Positions 29,086 through 38,093 are shown, numbered from the stretch's first letter. The stretch is DNA of 64,000 nucleotides from Streptomyces iconiensis (GCF_028657195.3 NZ_JANCPR020000008.1:206332-270331), one strand, 5' to 3'. Translations and numbers: made by a program. Notes: generated from the sequence alone by a model not told the origin.

Positions 29086-30783
29086 ATGACGTCCACCGTG
29101 CCCACCGCCGTTCACGACGAGCGCCCCGACCCGCGCCCGCTGACCATGTTCGGTCCCGACTTCCCCTTCGCGTACGACGACTACCTCGCGCACCCGGCCG
29201 GGCTCGGCGCCGTTCCGGCGACGGAGCACGGAACGGAGGTCGCCGTGATCGGCGGCGGTCTGTCCGGGCTGGTGACGGCGTACGAGCTGATGAGGATGGG
29301 GCTCAGGCCCGTTCTCTACGAGGCCGACCAGCTCGGCGGCAGGCTGCGCACCGAGACCTTCGACGGCGGCGACCCCTCGCTGCGCGCCGAGATGGGCGCG
29401 ATGCGCTTCCCGCCGTCCTCAACGGCGCTCCGGCACTACATCGACCTGGCGGAACTGGAGACCCATCCGTTCCCCAACCCCCTTTCCCCCGACACCCCTT
29501 CGACCGTCGTTGACCTCAAGGGCGAGACGCACTACGCCCGTACGCTGGAGGACCTGCCGCCCGTCTACCACCGGGTGATGGAGGCGTGGAACGCCTGCCT
29601 TGAGGAGGGCGCCGACTTCTCCGCGATGCAGGACGCGATACGCGAGCGTGATGTGCCGCGCATCAGGGAGATCTGGTCGCGGCTGGTGGAGAAGCTCGAC
29701 AACCAGACCTTCTACGGGTTCCTGTGCGACTCCCCGGCCTTCGCCTCCTTCCGGCACCGCGAGATCTTCGGGCAGGTCGGCTTCGGCACGGGCGGCTGGG
29801 ACACGGACTTCCCCAACTCGATCCTGGAGATACTGCGCGTCGTCTACACGGGCGCCGACGACGAACACCGCGGCATCACGGGCGGCAGCCAGCAGCTGCC
29901 GCTGCGGCTGTGGGAGCACGAGCCCGGCAAGCTGGTGCACTGGCCGCAGGGCACCAGCCTCAAGTCGCTGCACGGGGGCGGCAGGCACCGTCCCGCGGTG
30001 ACCCGGCTGCACCGTACGGCGGGCAACCGCGTGACCGTCACGGACGCGGACGGCGACATCCGTACGTACCGCGCGGCCGTGTTCACCGCGCAGTCGTGGA
30101 TGCTGCTGTCCCGTATCGACTGCGACGACGCGCTGCTGCCCATCGACCACTGGACGGCCGTCGAGCGCACGCACTACATGGAGTCCTCGAAGCTGTTCGT
30201 GCCGGTGGACCGGCCGTTCTGGCTGGACACCGACCCGCGTACGGGGCGGGACACGATGAGCATGACGCTCACCGACCGGATGACGCGCGGCACCTATCTG
30301 CTGGACAACGGGCCCGATGAGCCGGCTGTCATCTGCCTCTCGTACACGTGGTGCGACGACAGTTCGAAGTGGCTGCCGCTGGACGCGCGGGAGCGGATGG
30401 AGGTGATGCTCAAGTCGCTCGGCGAGATCTACCCCGGTGTCGACATCCGGGGGCACATCACCGGCAATCCGCTCACCGTCTCGTGGGAGGACGAGCCGTA
30501 CTTCATGGGCGCCTTCAAGGCGAACCTGCCGGGCCACTACCGCTACCAGCGGCGGCTGTTCACGCACTTCATGCAGGACACGCTGCCCGCGGACCGGCGC
30601 GGGCTCTTCCTCGCCGGTGACGACATCTCCTGGACGGCCGGCTGGGCCGAGGGCGCGGTCCAGACCGCGCTGAACGCCGTATGGGGCGTCATGCACCATC
30701 TCGGCGGCGCCACCGACCCCGTCAATCCGGGGCCGGGTGACGCCTTCGGCGAGATCGCCCCCGTACCGCTGCCCGAGGACTGA
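29086..30783 (+). CDS. Flavin amine oxidase, L-lysine/L-arginine 2-monooxygenase (DavB)-like
   Basis: A 565-residue FAD enzyme. The motif LTMFGPDFPFAYDDYLAHPAGLG at residues 19-41 is split here as LTMFGPDFPFAYDD and YLAHPAGLG, then comes the dinucleotide fold VAVIGGGLSGLVTAYELMR (52-70) and GGRLRTETF. FGQVGFGTGGWDTDFPNS, MTLTDRMTRGTYLLDNG and LFLAGDDISWTAGWAEGAVQ follow. This sequence and length match bacterial lysine 2-monooxygenase (DavB) and its tryptophan/phenylalanine monooxygenase relatives. The reaction is oxidative decarboxylation of an L-amino acid to the amide one carbon shorter. The DavA-like amidase 142 bases upstream completes the pair. Lysine is the best guess; arginine, known in Streptomyces, is the main alternative. 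Confidence 0.88.
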   Translation: MTSTVPTAVHDERPDPRPLTMFGPDFPFAYDDYLAHPAGLGAVPATEHGTEVAVIGGGLSGLVTAYELMRMGLRPVLYEADQLGGRLRTETFDGGDPSLRAEMGAMRFPPSSTALRHYIDLAELETHPFPNPLSPDTPSTVVDLKGETHYARTLEDLPPVYHRVMEAWNACLEEGADFSAMQDAIRERDVPRIREIWSRLVEKLDNQTFYGFLCDSPAFASFRHREIFGQVGFGTGGWDTDFPNSILEILRVVYTGADDEHRGITGGSQQLPLRLWEHEPGKLVHWPQGTSLKSLHGGGRHRPAVTRLHRTAGNRVTVTDADGDIRTYRAAVFTAQSWMLLSRIDCDDALLPIDHWTAVERTHYMESSKLFVPVDRPFWLDTDPRTGRDTMSMTLTDRMTRGTYLLDNGPDEPAVICLSYTWCDDSSKWLPLDARERMEVMLKSLGEIYPGVDIRGHITGNPLTVSWEDEPYFMGAFKANLPGHYRYQRRLFTHFMQDTLPADRRGLFLAGDDISWTAGWAEGAVQTALNAVWGVMHHLGGATDPVNPGPGDAFGEIAPVPLPED

Positions 30784-30802
30784 CCGCCCCCGTACGGCTA
30801 CG

Positions 30803-31732
30803 TCACACGCCTGCCTCCGTGGCGGTCTCGCGCAGGGCCCTGGCCCTCTCGATCAGTTCCTGGACGTCGCGGCACAGGAGCTGGGTGTCCAGGAGCACCT
30901 CGTCCGCGCCCGCCTTCGCGGTGTCGGCCAGGTCCTCCACGATCTGTTCCACGCTGCCCTGGAACGGCCTGCGGTTGTCGAGTGACTTGTCCGTGATGTC
31001 CAGGAAAGCCCGCAGGGTGGTGGACAGTTCGGCCGGGTCCCGGCCCTCCTCGGCGGCCAGTTCGGCGATCCGCGCCCGACCCGCGGCCACCTGCTCGGCG
31101 CCGCCGCCCCCCGAAGGCACCCAGCCGTCGGCGCGGCGCACCAGGCGGCGCAGTGCCTTGTCGTTGGACCCCGCGAGCAGGACGGGGATACGGCCGGCTA
31201 CGGGCTTGGGGCCGATGTCCGAGGGGGTGAAGCGGGTGCGCTTGCCCTCGTACGCCGCGGGATTCTCGCCCCACACGGCCGCGCACACGTCGAGGAGTTC
31301 GTCCAGCGCGGCGCCGCGCGACTTGTAGTCCACGTTCGCCGCGGCGAATTCGTCACGGGACCAGCCGGTCCCGAACCCGGCGACGACCCGGCCGCCGCTC
31401 GCGGCATCCAGCGAACCCAGCGCACGGGCCAGCAGGAACGGCTGGTGCAGCGGGCCGATCAGCACGGCCGAGCCCAGCGTGACCCGCTCGGTGACGGCCG
31501 CCGCCAGGGAGAGCGTCACCAGCGGGTCAGCGACCGAGCTGAAGTACTGGGCCCATGGCTGGCCGGGTATCAAGTACATGTCGTCGAGAGGCTGTTCGGG
31601 CCGCATGACCCGTTCCAGCACCCACACGCTGTCGTATCCCAGCTCCTCAGCGGCGCGGGCCGCCGCCGTCACATCGGTGCTGAGGTCGTAGGTTCCGGTC
31701 TGTGGCAGCCCCAGACCCAGTCGCAGTGCCAT
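30803..31732 (-). CDS. LLM-class (probably F420-dependent) oxidoreductase
   Basis: A 309-residue luciferase-like TIM-barrel protein. N-terminal LRLGLGLPQTGTYDL, then AARAAEELGYDSVWVLERVM, VTERVTLGSAVLIGPLHQPFLLA, ASGGRVVAGFGTGWSRDEF and ADGWVPSGGGGAEQV are characteristic of the actinobacterial F420-dependent LLM family. The substrate is unknown. The ATG at 31732 is the clear start. It is convergent with the DavB-like gene, with only 19 bases between the stops. Confidence 0.9.
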   Translation of the reverse strand: MALRLGLGLPQTGTYDLSTDVTAAARAAEELGYDSVWVLERVMRPEQPLDDMYLIPGQPWAQYFSSVADPLVTLSLAAAVTERVTLGSAVLIGPLHQPFLLARALGSLDAASGGRVVAGFGTGWSRDEFAAANVDYKSRGAALDELLDVCAAVWGENPAAYEGKRTRFTPSDIGPKPVAGRIPVLLAGSNDKALRRLVRRADGWVPSGGGGAEQVAAGRARIAELAAEEGRDPAELSTTLRAFLDITDKSLDNRRPFQGSVEQIVEDLADTAKAGADEVLLDTQLLCRDVQELIERARALRETATEAGV

Positions 31733-31862
31733 CTTGCCTCCGTAGAGTGCTCTCCACGCGTCATCCCGCGCTGTTCCGACGTGCGTTGACGGAACGGAAC
31801 ATCCCTACGCGATGGAGCGCACTCCAGGCAATGACGCCTCCGTCAGCCCCCATCAGTCCCGG

Positions 31863-32615
31863 TCAGCCCCCGTAAGCCTGGTCGTTCCGTCGTCCCGCCG
31901 GCCCTCGTCGGCCCCGGAGCGGGGTGAGCAGGCAGCGGCCCGCGAGACCGACGGTCGCGTCCAGGCCCTCCGCCATCTCCTCCAGCAGGTCGCCGAAGGC
32001 GCGCAGCCCCCACAGCGCCCGGAACGCGGCCCAGGCGCCGCCGCGTGCCCGGTCGAGGCTCCACGAACCCACCAGGTGCGTCAGCGGATCGGCGATGTCC
32101 AGCAGATCGGGCCCCGGCAACAGGTCCTCCCTGATCCGCTCCTCCAGGCCGGTCAGCAGTTCGCCGATACGCTCGAAGTCGGCCTCCAGCTCCTCGGGTT
32201 CGGCGCCGCGCGCCCGGCATGTGTCGAGGAGCGCGAGCGGCAGGTCGTGTCCGATGTGCGCGTTGATACCGGCCAGCGCGAACTGGAGCGGGTGCACGGA
32301 GGGATGGCGGCGGAAGCGGAAGAGGGGCCGCCAGCACGCGGGCAGCTCGCCGCCGTGGCGCTCGGCCTCCACGGCGTCCGTGTAGCGCGCGGCGAAGCGT
32401 GCGCCCAGCTCGCCCGTCGCGCCACGGTCCTCGAAGTGACCGCGGCGCAGCCGCCGTTCCAGCTCCTCGGTCACCGAGAGGTACGCACCGTTGAACACCG
32501 CCACTCCGTCGTGCGGCGGAAGCGCGGCGCCGATCTCGCGCATCCGGGCCGTCACCCGGCCGATCCGTCCCCCCGGCACCGCACGCGGCGCGGGCATCTG
32601 CTCCACTGATGTCAT
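31863..32615 (-). CDS. DUF5995-family protein
   Basis: A 250-residue predominantly helical protein, recognised as DUF5995 by VAVFNGAYLSVTEELERRL, RHPSVHPLQFALAGINAHIG and GHDLPLALLDTC. Conserved His residues in GINAHIGHDL and an upstream Asp/Glu set suggest metal binding, but no activity is known. The ATG at 32615 begins MTSVEQMPAPRA. It is a single gene, divergent from the GNAT gene at 32741. Confidence 0.8.
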   Translation of the reverse strand: MTSVEQMPAPRAVPGGRIGRVTARMREIGAALPPHDGVAVFNGAYLSVTEELERRLRRGHFEDRGATGELGARFAARYTDAVEAERHGGELPACWRPLFRFRRHPSVHPLQFALAGINAHIGHDLPLALLDTCRARGAEPEELEADFERIGELLTGLEERIREDLLPGPDLLDIADPLTHLVGSWSLDRARGGAWAAFRALWGLRAFGDLLEEMAEGLDATVGLAGRCLLTPLRGRRGPAGRRNDQAYGG

Positions 32616-32740
32616 GCACGCAGCGTGGCAGTTCTGGTCACCGAGAGTGGCGAGCCGGGCCGTTCAGCCCTCGGACGGAGGACGCGCGCGCCCCGTAAAT
32701 CCAGTGCGGTCGCGCCGCGGCGCGTGATACGCCACTGGTC

Positions 32741-33274
32741 ATGACGGATGTGAGGACCGCGCGGCTCGTACTGCACCCGATGACGCCCGCCGAGGCCGAG
32801 CGGGTCGTCGCGGCTGAACCCGCGGAGGGCGACCTGTGGGCGCCCGGGTACCCGGACCCCATGGATGCCGAGGGCGCCCGTGACTTCCTCAAGGCGTGCG
32901 CGACGACGGGTGATCCGCGCCCGTTCGGGAACTTCGAGATACGCCGCCGCGAGGATGGCTCCGCCATCGGTGGCCTGGGATTCAACAGGACGCCCGACAC
33001 CGAGGGCACCGTCACCGTCGGTTACGCGCTCATTCCCGGGGCGCGGGGGAGGGGTTACGCGTCCGAGGCGCTGCGCGGCCTGCTCGACTTCGCCTGGTCG
33101 CACGGTGTCACCCTCGTCAAGGCCGATGCCGACCTGGACAACGTGGCCTCGCAGCGGGTGATGCTGGCCGCTGGTATGCGGGAGGTCGGTGAGGATCACC
33201 GAGTCAGGTACTTCGAGCTGGCCGCGCCTGTGCCCTCCCGGGCGGCCGTACTCTCCCGGACGCCTGTGCGCTAG
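32741..33274 (+). CDS. GNAT-family N-acetyltransferase (RimJ/RimL-like)
   Basis: A 177-residue GNAT acetyltransferase. N-terminal TARLVLHPMTPAEAERV is typical of the RimJ/RimL-like branch. The acetyl-CoA pyrophosphate loop is GARGRGYASEALRGLL (motif A), and motif B is VTLVKADADLDNVASQRVML. The substrate could be a small molecule, antibiotic or protein N-terminus. ATG 32741 starts MTDVRTARL. Confidence 0.88.
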   Translation: MTDVRTARLVLHPMTPAEAERVVAAEPAEGDLWAPGYPDPMDAEGARDFLKACATTGDPRPFGNFEIRRREDGSAIGGLGFNRTPDTEGTVTVGYALIPGARGRGYASEALRGLLDFAWSHGVTLVKADADLDNVASQRVMLAAGMREVGEDHRVRYFELAAPVPSRAAVLSRTPVR

Positions 33275-33306
33275 ACGGGGCCTCCGCCTCAGTCCTGCCC
33301 CCAGTT

Positions 33307-33330
33307 CCGCGCCCCCCTTCCGGGGCGCGG
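33307..33330. terminator. Hairpin between convergent genes
   Basis: Arms CCGCGCCCC (33307-33315) and GGGGCGCGG (33322-33330) with a 6-base loop lie between the GNAT gene (stop 33274, plus) and the permease gene (stop 33347, minus). The symmetry would serve either direction. No T run follows. Confidence 0.6.
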
Positions 33331-33346
33331 GCCCGCCCCTGGGCGC

Positions 33347-34729
33347 TCAGGTCTTGTCGTAGCCGCTCGTGCCCTCGTCCAACAGCGGGGGCTGTTCCTT
33401 GAGGTGGGGCGGGGCGAGGGCCTTGAGCACGTGGTAGCCGCTGAGGACGACGATCGTGCCGAGGGCGATGCCGCTCAGCTCGAAGGTGTCCGTGAACTTC
33501 AGGCTGACACCGCCGATGCCGATGATGATGCCCGCCGCGACGGGCACGAGGTTGAGCGGATTGCGCATGTCCACGCGGTTGTTGATCCAGATCTGCGCGC
33601 CGAGCAGCCCGATCATGCCGTAGAGGATGACGGTGATACCGCCCAGCACCCCGCCGGGGATCGCGGCGACGACGGCGCCGAACTTCGGGCACAGGCCGAA
33701 GAGGAGGGCGAAGCAGGCGGCTGCCCAGTAGGCGGCCGTCGAGTAGACGCGGGTGGCGGCCATGACGCCGATGTTCTCCGAGTACGTGGTCGTCGCCGGC
33801 CCTCCTACGGCCGTGGAGAGCACGCTTCCCGCGCCGTCGGCCGCGATCGCGGTGCCGAGCTTGTCGTCCAGCGGATCGCCCGTCATCTCGCCCACGGCCT
33901 TGACGTGCCCGGCGTTCTCGGCGACCAGGGCGATCACGACGGGCAGCGCGACCAGGATCGCGGACCACGAGAAGTCAGGACCGTGCACGGACGGCAGCCC
34001 GAACCAGTCGGCGTGCCCGACCCCCGACAGGTCGAGCCGCCAGTGGTCCACGGTCTTGCCTGTGCTGTCGGCCGAATGGATCCGGCCGAAGAGCCGGTCG
34101 AAGCCCCAGGACATCAGGTAGCCGGCGACGAGCCCGAGGAAGATCGCGATACGGGACCAGAAGCCGCGCAGACAGACCACGGCGAGGCCGGTCAGCAGCA
34201 TGGTCAGCAGGGCCGTCCACTGGTCCTGCGGCCAGTACGTCTTGGCCGTGACGGGCGCGAGGTTGAAGCCGATCAGCATCACGACGGCACCGGTGACGAC
34301 CGGCGGCATCGCCGCATGGATGATCCGCGCCCCGAACTTCCGCACGGCGAGGCCGACGAGGAAGAGCGCGACGCCCACCACGAGGATCGCGCCGGTCACC
34401 GTGGCACTGCTGCCGCCCTGACCACGGATGATCGCGGCGACTCCGACGAACGAGAGGCTGCACCCGAGGTAGCTCGGTACCCTGCCGCGCGTCGCGAGCA
34501 GGAAGAGCACCGTCGCGACGCCGGACATCATGATCGCGAGGTTCGGGTCAAGGCCCATGAGGACGGGCGCGACAAAGCTCGCGCCGAACATCGCCACCAC
34601 GTGCTGGGCGCCGAGGCCCGCCGTACGGGGCCACGAGAGCCGTTCGTCCGGCCGTACGACGGCGCCGGGTTCCGGAACGCGTCCGTCGCCGTGCAGTTTC
34701 CAGCGCACGCCGAGGCCGCCGCCGCTCAT
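33347..34729 (-). CDS. Xanthine/uracil permease (NCS2 family)
   Basis: A 460-residue membrane transporter with 12-14 hydrophobic segments. NCS2 features: GLGAQHVVAMFGASFVAPVL near the N-terminus, the substrate-site helix VVIALVAENAGHVKAV with its conserved Glu, and the following GAGSVLSTAVGGPATTTYSE. The C-terminal part has YGMIGLLGAQIWINNRVDM. It imports a nucleobase, most likely uracil given the QHVVAMFG motif, by H+ symport. ATG 34729 follows GGGAG, and the upstream 34730-34780 is AT-rich and promoter-like. The frame is open to 34774. Confidence 0.9.
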   Translation of the reverse strand: MSGGGLGVRWKLHGDGRVPEPGAVVRPDERLSWPRTAGLGAQHVVAMFGASFVAPVLMGLDPNLAIMMSGVATVLFLLATRGRVPSYLGCSLSFVGVAAIIRGQGGSSATVTGAILVVGVALFLVGLAVRKFGARIIHAAMPPVVTGAVVMLIGFNLAPVTAKTYWPQDQWTALLTMLLTGLAVVCLRGFWSRIAIFLGLVAGYLMSWGFDRLFGRIHSADSTGKTVDHWRLDLSGVGHADWFGLPSVHGPDFSWSAILVALPVVIALVAENAGHVKAVGEMTGDPLDDKLGTAIAADGAGSVLSTAVGGPATTTYSENIGVMAATRVYSTAAYWAAACFALLFGLCPKFGAVVAAIPGGVLGGITVILYGMIGLLGAQIWINNRVDMRNPLNLVPVAAGIIIGIGGVSLKFTDTFELSGIALGTIVVLSGYHVLKALAPPHLKEQPPLLDEGTSGYDKT

Positions 34730-35075
34730 GTTTGCTCCCGTGTTTTTATTTCTGGCTGATTCTGATCGCCCCACATGATAGTTCGCTGCACAACCGCTTC
34801 CGCCCGCGTCGTCGTGGGCCGGAACCGTGCTGCCTCGGGTCCCCGTCCCAGCGGCCGAACCGGCCTCGCTCAGGCGCCTGTTGGGTCCGTCGCCCTATGG
34901 ATGCGCGGCCCTATGGGCGTCCGCCGCCCCAGGGGCGTTCGCGGCCCTATGGATGTTCACGGCTCCATGGGCGTCCGCCTCCCCATGGGCGTTCGCGGCC
35001 CTATGGACGTCCGCCGCCCCAGGGGCGTTCGCGGCCCTATGGGCGCCTGCCGCCCCATGGACGTCCGCCGTTTCC
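34730..35075. other. Permease promoter region and minisatellite
   Basis: A 346-base gap. Bases 34730-34785 are AT-rich and probably contain the permease promoter. Bases 34883-35070 are a tandem repeat array described separately. Short frames are open across the array on both strands, but their codons only reflect the repeat. Confidence 0.6.
34883..35070. repeat. 18-bp minisatellite, about ten copies
   Basis: Eight full 18-bp units run from 34916 to 35059, with degenerate units on either side. The consensus is GGCGTYCGCSGCCCYATG, alternating between a GGCGTTCGCGGCCCTATG form (exact at 34934, 34988 and 35024) and a GACGTCCGCCGCCCCAGG form. The array ends 6 bases before the stop codon of the MFS gene at 35076. 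The 18-bp period means both strands would encode hexapeptide repeats if translated. Confidence 0.92.
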
Positions 35076-36413
35076 TCACTTGCGGAGCACACCGGCCCCG
35101 GCGATCAACCCGAGGAGCAGCACGGCGACCACACCGAAGGAAACCGACAGGCTCGTCGTCTCCGCGATCCACCCCACGATCGCGGGCGCTCCCAGCCCCG
35201 AGGCGTAGGCGAGGGTCGCGACGCCCGCGATGGCCTGCCCCGGAGCGGCCGACGCCGTACGTCCCGCCGCGGCGAAGCACAGCGGGACGACCACCGCGAT
35301 CCCGACGCCGATGAGCGCGAACCCGCCCACCGCCGCGGGCGGCGTGCGCGCCGCGACGACGAGTGCGGCGCCCGCCGTGGCGAGCACACCGCAGGCCCGC
35401 ACCGTGGTCACCGCTCCGACACGGCGCACCACCGCGTCGCCCGACAGCCGGGCGAGGGCCATGGTGCAGGCGAAAGCCGTGTAGGCGGAGGCGGCGAGCC
35501 CTGGCTCCGCGTCCGTCACATCGTGGAGGTAGATGCCGGACCAGTCCATCGAGGCGCCCTCGGCGAACACGGCGCAGAACCCCAGCAGCCCGATCGCCAG
35601 CACACCCCGCGAGGGCAGCGCGAACCGTGGCGGAGCCGCTACCGGCTCAGCCGCACCGCCGGGGGCCGAGGCCCCGTGCGTGCCGGAGCCCGCCTCCGCA
35701 CCCGGCGTCCAGCGCGCCGCTGGCACGGCGATCACGGCCAACAGCGGTGCGGCGAGCGCCAGATGGACCCGCCCGTCGAGTCCCGAGTGCGCCGCGAGCG
35801 CGCCCCCGGCGCCACCGATCAGGGTGCCGACGCTCCACATGCCGTGCAGCCCTGACATCACCGAGCGCCCGTAGCGCTCCTCGACGCGTACGCCCTGCGC
35901 GTTCATCGCGACGTCCATCAGGCCGAGGCCGCAGCCGTACAGGAAGAGCGCAAGGCACAGCCACCCCAGCGCGGGTGCGAGCGGCGGCAGTACGAGGCCC
36001 GCGCAGCACACCACCGTCACCCCGGCGAGCGCCCCGCGCGCTCCGTACCGGTGCGCGAGCCGTGCCGAGAGCGGCATCGCGGCCGAGGCGCCCACGGTCA
36101 TGAAGACCAGCGCCAGCCCCAGCCATCCGGGGCTCAGCCCGAGGTGCTCGCGCAGCCACGGGATACGGGTGGCGAACGTGCCGCTCGCCATCCCGTGCAC
36201 AGCGAACACCACACCGACGGCTGCACGCCCCGCCCGCACCTCCGGCCCTGGCGGTCCAGCGGACAAGGTTCCCCCGCCGGTCACCGGCGCTTCCGCGTGC
36301 GCGCCCGCCGCCGAGGTGCCCGCTTCCGCGTGCGCGCCCGCCGCAGCCGAGGCACCCGCTTCCGCCCCTGTCGCCGCGGCGTCAGGTCGCGGTTCGCCGT
36401 CGCCCGTGCGCAT
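35076..36413 (-). CDS. Major facilitator superfamily transporter
   Basis: A 445-residue MFS protein. Residues 1-60 are an Ala/Gly/Glu-rich cytoplasmic extension containing repeated GAHAEA modules. About 12 membrane segments follow. Signature elements are the loop RLAHRYGARGALAG, YGCGLGLMDVAMNAQGVRVE and SVMSGLHGMWSVGTLIG. The MDVAMNAQ motif marks the branch of MFS proteins related to FucP-like and ydjL-type carriers. The substrate is unknown. The stop lies 6 bases from the 18-bp repeat array. Confidence 0.88.
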   Translation of the reverse strand: MRTGDGEPRPDAAATGAEAGASAAAGAHAEAGTSAAGAHAEAPVTGGGTLSAGPPGPEVRAGRAAVGVVFAVHGMASGTFATRIPWLREHLGLSPGWLGLALVFMTVGASAAMPLSARLAHRYGARGALAGVTVVCCAGLVLPPLAPALGWLCLALFLYGCGLGLMDVAMNAQGVRVEERYGRSVMSGLHGMWSVGTLIGGAGGALAAHSGLDGRVHLALAAPLLAVIAVPAARWTPGAEAGSGTHGASAPGGAAEPVAAPPRFALPSRGVLAIGLLGFCAVFAEGASMDWSGIYLHDVTDAEPGLAASAYTAFACTMALARLSGDAVVRRVGAVTTVRACGVLATAGAALVVAARTPPAAVGGFALIGVGIAVVVPLCFAAAGRTASAAPGQAIAGVATLAYASGLGAPAIVGWIAETTSLSVSFGVVAVLLLGLIAGAGVLRK

Positions 36414-36650
36414 CGCCGTCTCTCCGTACGGTCCTGTGGGTCCGCGGCGCCGCGAAGAACGCGGCGCCGCGTCAGCCCGCTCTGCCGGACGGACCGTGCG
36501 GTGATCGTGCCCAGGTCGGGGGCCGCTCGAACACGGGGACGCATGCGGGAAACGGGTCGCCTGCCGGGGCCCCTGTGAGCCAGCCCACAGAACCCGTCGG
36601 CATGGTCGTACGGCAGCCGTGGCAGACTGGAACCTGTACCAGTGACGTCA

Positions 36651-36777
36651 GCGCACTCCGGGGTCGGTGAAAGTCCGAACCGGCGGTTATAGTCCGCGAC
36701 CCGTCCGCAGCCAGCGGCCGGTTGACCAGGTGAGATTCCTGGACCGACGGTTAAAGTCCGGATGGGAGGCAGTGCGC
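36651..36777 (+). promoter_or_regulatory. FMN riboswitch (RFN element)
   Basis: Conserved FMN aptamer: closing stem GCGCACT (36651) / AGTGCGC (36771-36777), GGGGTCGGTGAAAGTCCGAA, CCGGCGGTTATAGTCCGCGA, a variable stem, GGTTGACCAGGTGAGATTCC and GACGGTTAAAGTCCGGATG, then GGAGGCAGTGCG. It binds FMN and represses the downstream rib genes. After it lie a GCCGAAA/TTTCGGC stem (36783-36811) and CTCCGG-TTTT-CCGGAG (36819-36834), candidate expression-platform hairpins, before the ribD ribosome site near 36922. The upstream 36414-36650 holds the promoter region and no gene. Confidence 0.97.
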
Positions 36778-36932
36778 GGCGGGCCGAAAACGGTGCACCG
36801 CCCCTTTCGGCGGGCCGCCTCCGGTTTTCCGGAGTTGAGCCCCCCGTTTCCCGGTCGGTGAGCCGCCATTCCGTGCCCGTCACACATCCCGTACAGCCCC
36901 GGAGTCCGTGCCCGAAGAGGCAGGAGGACCCG

Positions 36933-38090
36933 GTGGCCACCCACCCCGAGACGCCGGAAGCGCCCCACGCCGAGCGCGCCGCCATGCGCCGCGCCATCGA
37001 TCTCGCCGCACGCGGCCTCGGTTCCACCAGCCCCAACCCCATCGTCGGCTGCGTCGTCCTCGACAGCGCGGGACGTACGGTCGGCGAGGGCTGGCACCAG
37101 CGCGCTGGAGGGCCGCACGCCGAGGTCCACGCGCTCGCCGAGGCCGGTGACGACGCACGCGGCGGCACCGCCGTCGTCACCCTCGAACCCTGCGACCACA
37201 CGGGCCGCACAGGTCCCTGCTCCCAGGCCCTCATCGACGCGGGTGTCGTCCGCGTCGTCTACGCCGTCGCCGATCCCAACCCCGGAGCCTCCGGCGGCGC
37301 CGGCACCCTGGCCGCCGCCGGGGTCGAGGTCGAGGGCGGGCTCCTCGCACCCGAGGCCGCCGCCGGCAACGCCGCATGGCTCACCTCCGTGCTCCACCAC
37401 CGGCCCTACGTGACCTGGAAGTACGCCGCCACCCTCGACGGGCGCACGGCGGCGGCCGACGGCTCCAGCCGCTGGATCACCTCGCAGGAGTCACGCGCCG
37501 ACGTGCACCGGCTGCGCGCCGAGTCCGACGCCGTACTCGTCGGCTCCGGCACGGCGCGCACCGACGACCCGCACCTCGCCGTGCGCGGGGTTCCGGGGGC
37601 CATACAGCCCCTGCGCGTGGTCCTCGACACCGAGGCCGCCACCGTCAAGCCCGGCGCCCGCGTACTGGACAGCGCCGCCCCCACCCTGATCGCCGTCGCC
37701 GAGGACGCCGACACCGGTGCGCTGGACGGCGTGGCCGACACGGTACGGGTGCCCCGGGCGGCCACCGGAAGCGCCGGGCTCGACCTGACGGCGCTGCTCG
37801 CCGCGCTGCACGAGCGCGACGTACGTTCCGTGCTCCTGGAAGGCGGCTCCACCCTCGCGGGGGCCTTCGTCGCGGCCGGTCTCGTCGACCGGGTGATCGG
37901 CTATCTCGCGCCCGTACTGCTCGGCGCCGGTCCCCCCGTGCTGGGCGAGGCCGGAATCAGCACGATCGCTCAGGCGTTGCGGCTGACCGTGAACGACACC
38001 GAGCGTCTCGGCCCCGACCTGCGCGTCACCGCCGTCGGCACCCCCGCGCACGAGGCCACCGTCACGCACACCGCGACCGAGGAGTCCTGA
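36933..38090 (+). CDS. ribD: Bifunctional pyrimidine deaminase/reductase RibD
   Basis: Second and third steps of riboflavin synthesis: deamination of the diaminopyrimidinone ribosyl phosphate, then NADPH reduction of the ribose. 385 residues. The N-terminal deaminase has zinc ligands in PHAEVHAL and LEPCDHTGRTGPC. The C-terminal DHFR-like reductase runs from TWKYAATLDGRTAAADGSSRW (split here as TWKYAATLDGR and TAAADGSSRW) to LLEGGSTLAGAF. GTG 36933 has AGGAGGA at 5 bases. The frame is open into the riboswitch, but that stretch is leader. First gene of the FMN-controlled operon, 3 bases before ribE. Confidence 0.95.
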   Translation: MATHPETPEAPHAERAAMRRAIDLAARGLGSTSPNPIVGCVVLDSAGRTVGEGWHQRAGGPHAEVHALAEAGDDARGGTAVVTLEPCDHTGRTGPCSQALIDAGVVRVVYAVADPNPGASGGAGTLAAAGVEVEGGLLAPEAAAGNAAWLTSVLHHRPYVTWKYAATLDGRTAAADGSSRWITSQESRADVHRLRAESDAVLVGSGTARTDDPHLAVRGVPGAIQPLRVVLDTEAATVKPGARVLDSAAPTLIAVAEDADTGALDGVADTVRVPRAATGSAGLDLTALLAALHERDVRSVLLEGGSTLAGAFVAAGLVDRVIGYLAPVLLGAGPPVLGEAGISTIAQALRLTVNDTERLGPDLRVTAVGTPAHEATVTHTATEES

Positions 38091-38093
38091 AGA

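Noticed and set aside
33404..34759. 451-codon plus-strand frame antisense to the permease
   Set aside because: Composition shadow: no family match, and its codons mirror the membrane protein on the other strand.
34883..35070. CRISPR array
   Set aside because: Units are contiguous 18-mers without unique spacers, and no cas genes are near.
34775..35314. Hexapeptide-repeat protein encoded by the 18-bp array
   Set aside because: Frames are open on both strands only because the unit is a multiple of three. There is no ribosome site or conserved flank, and the rest of the frame is antisense to the MFS gene.
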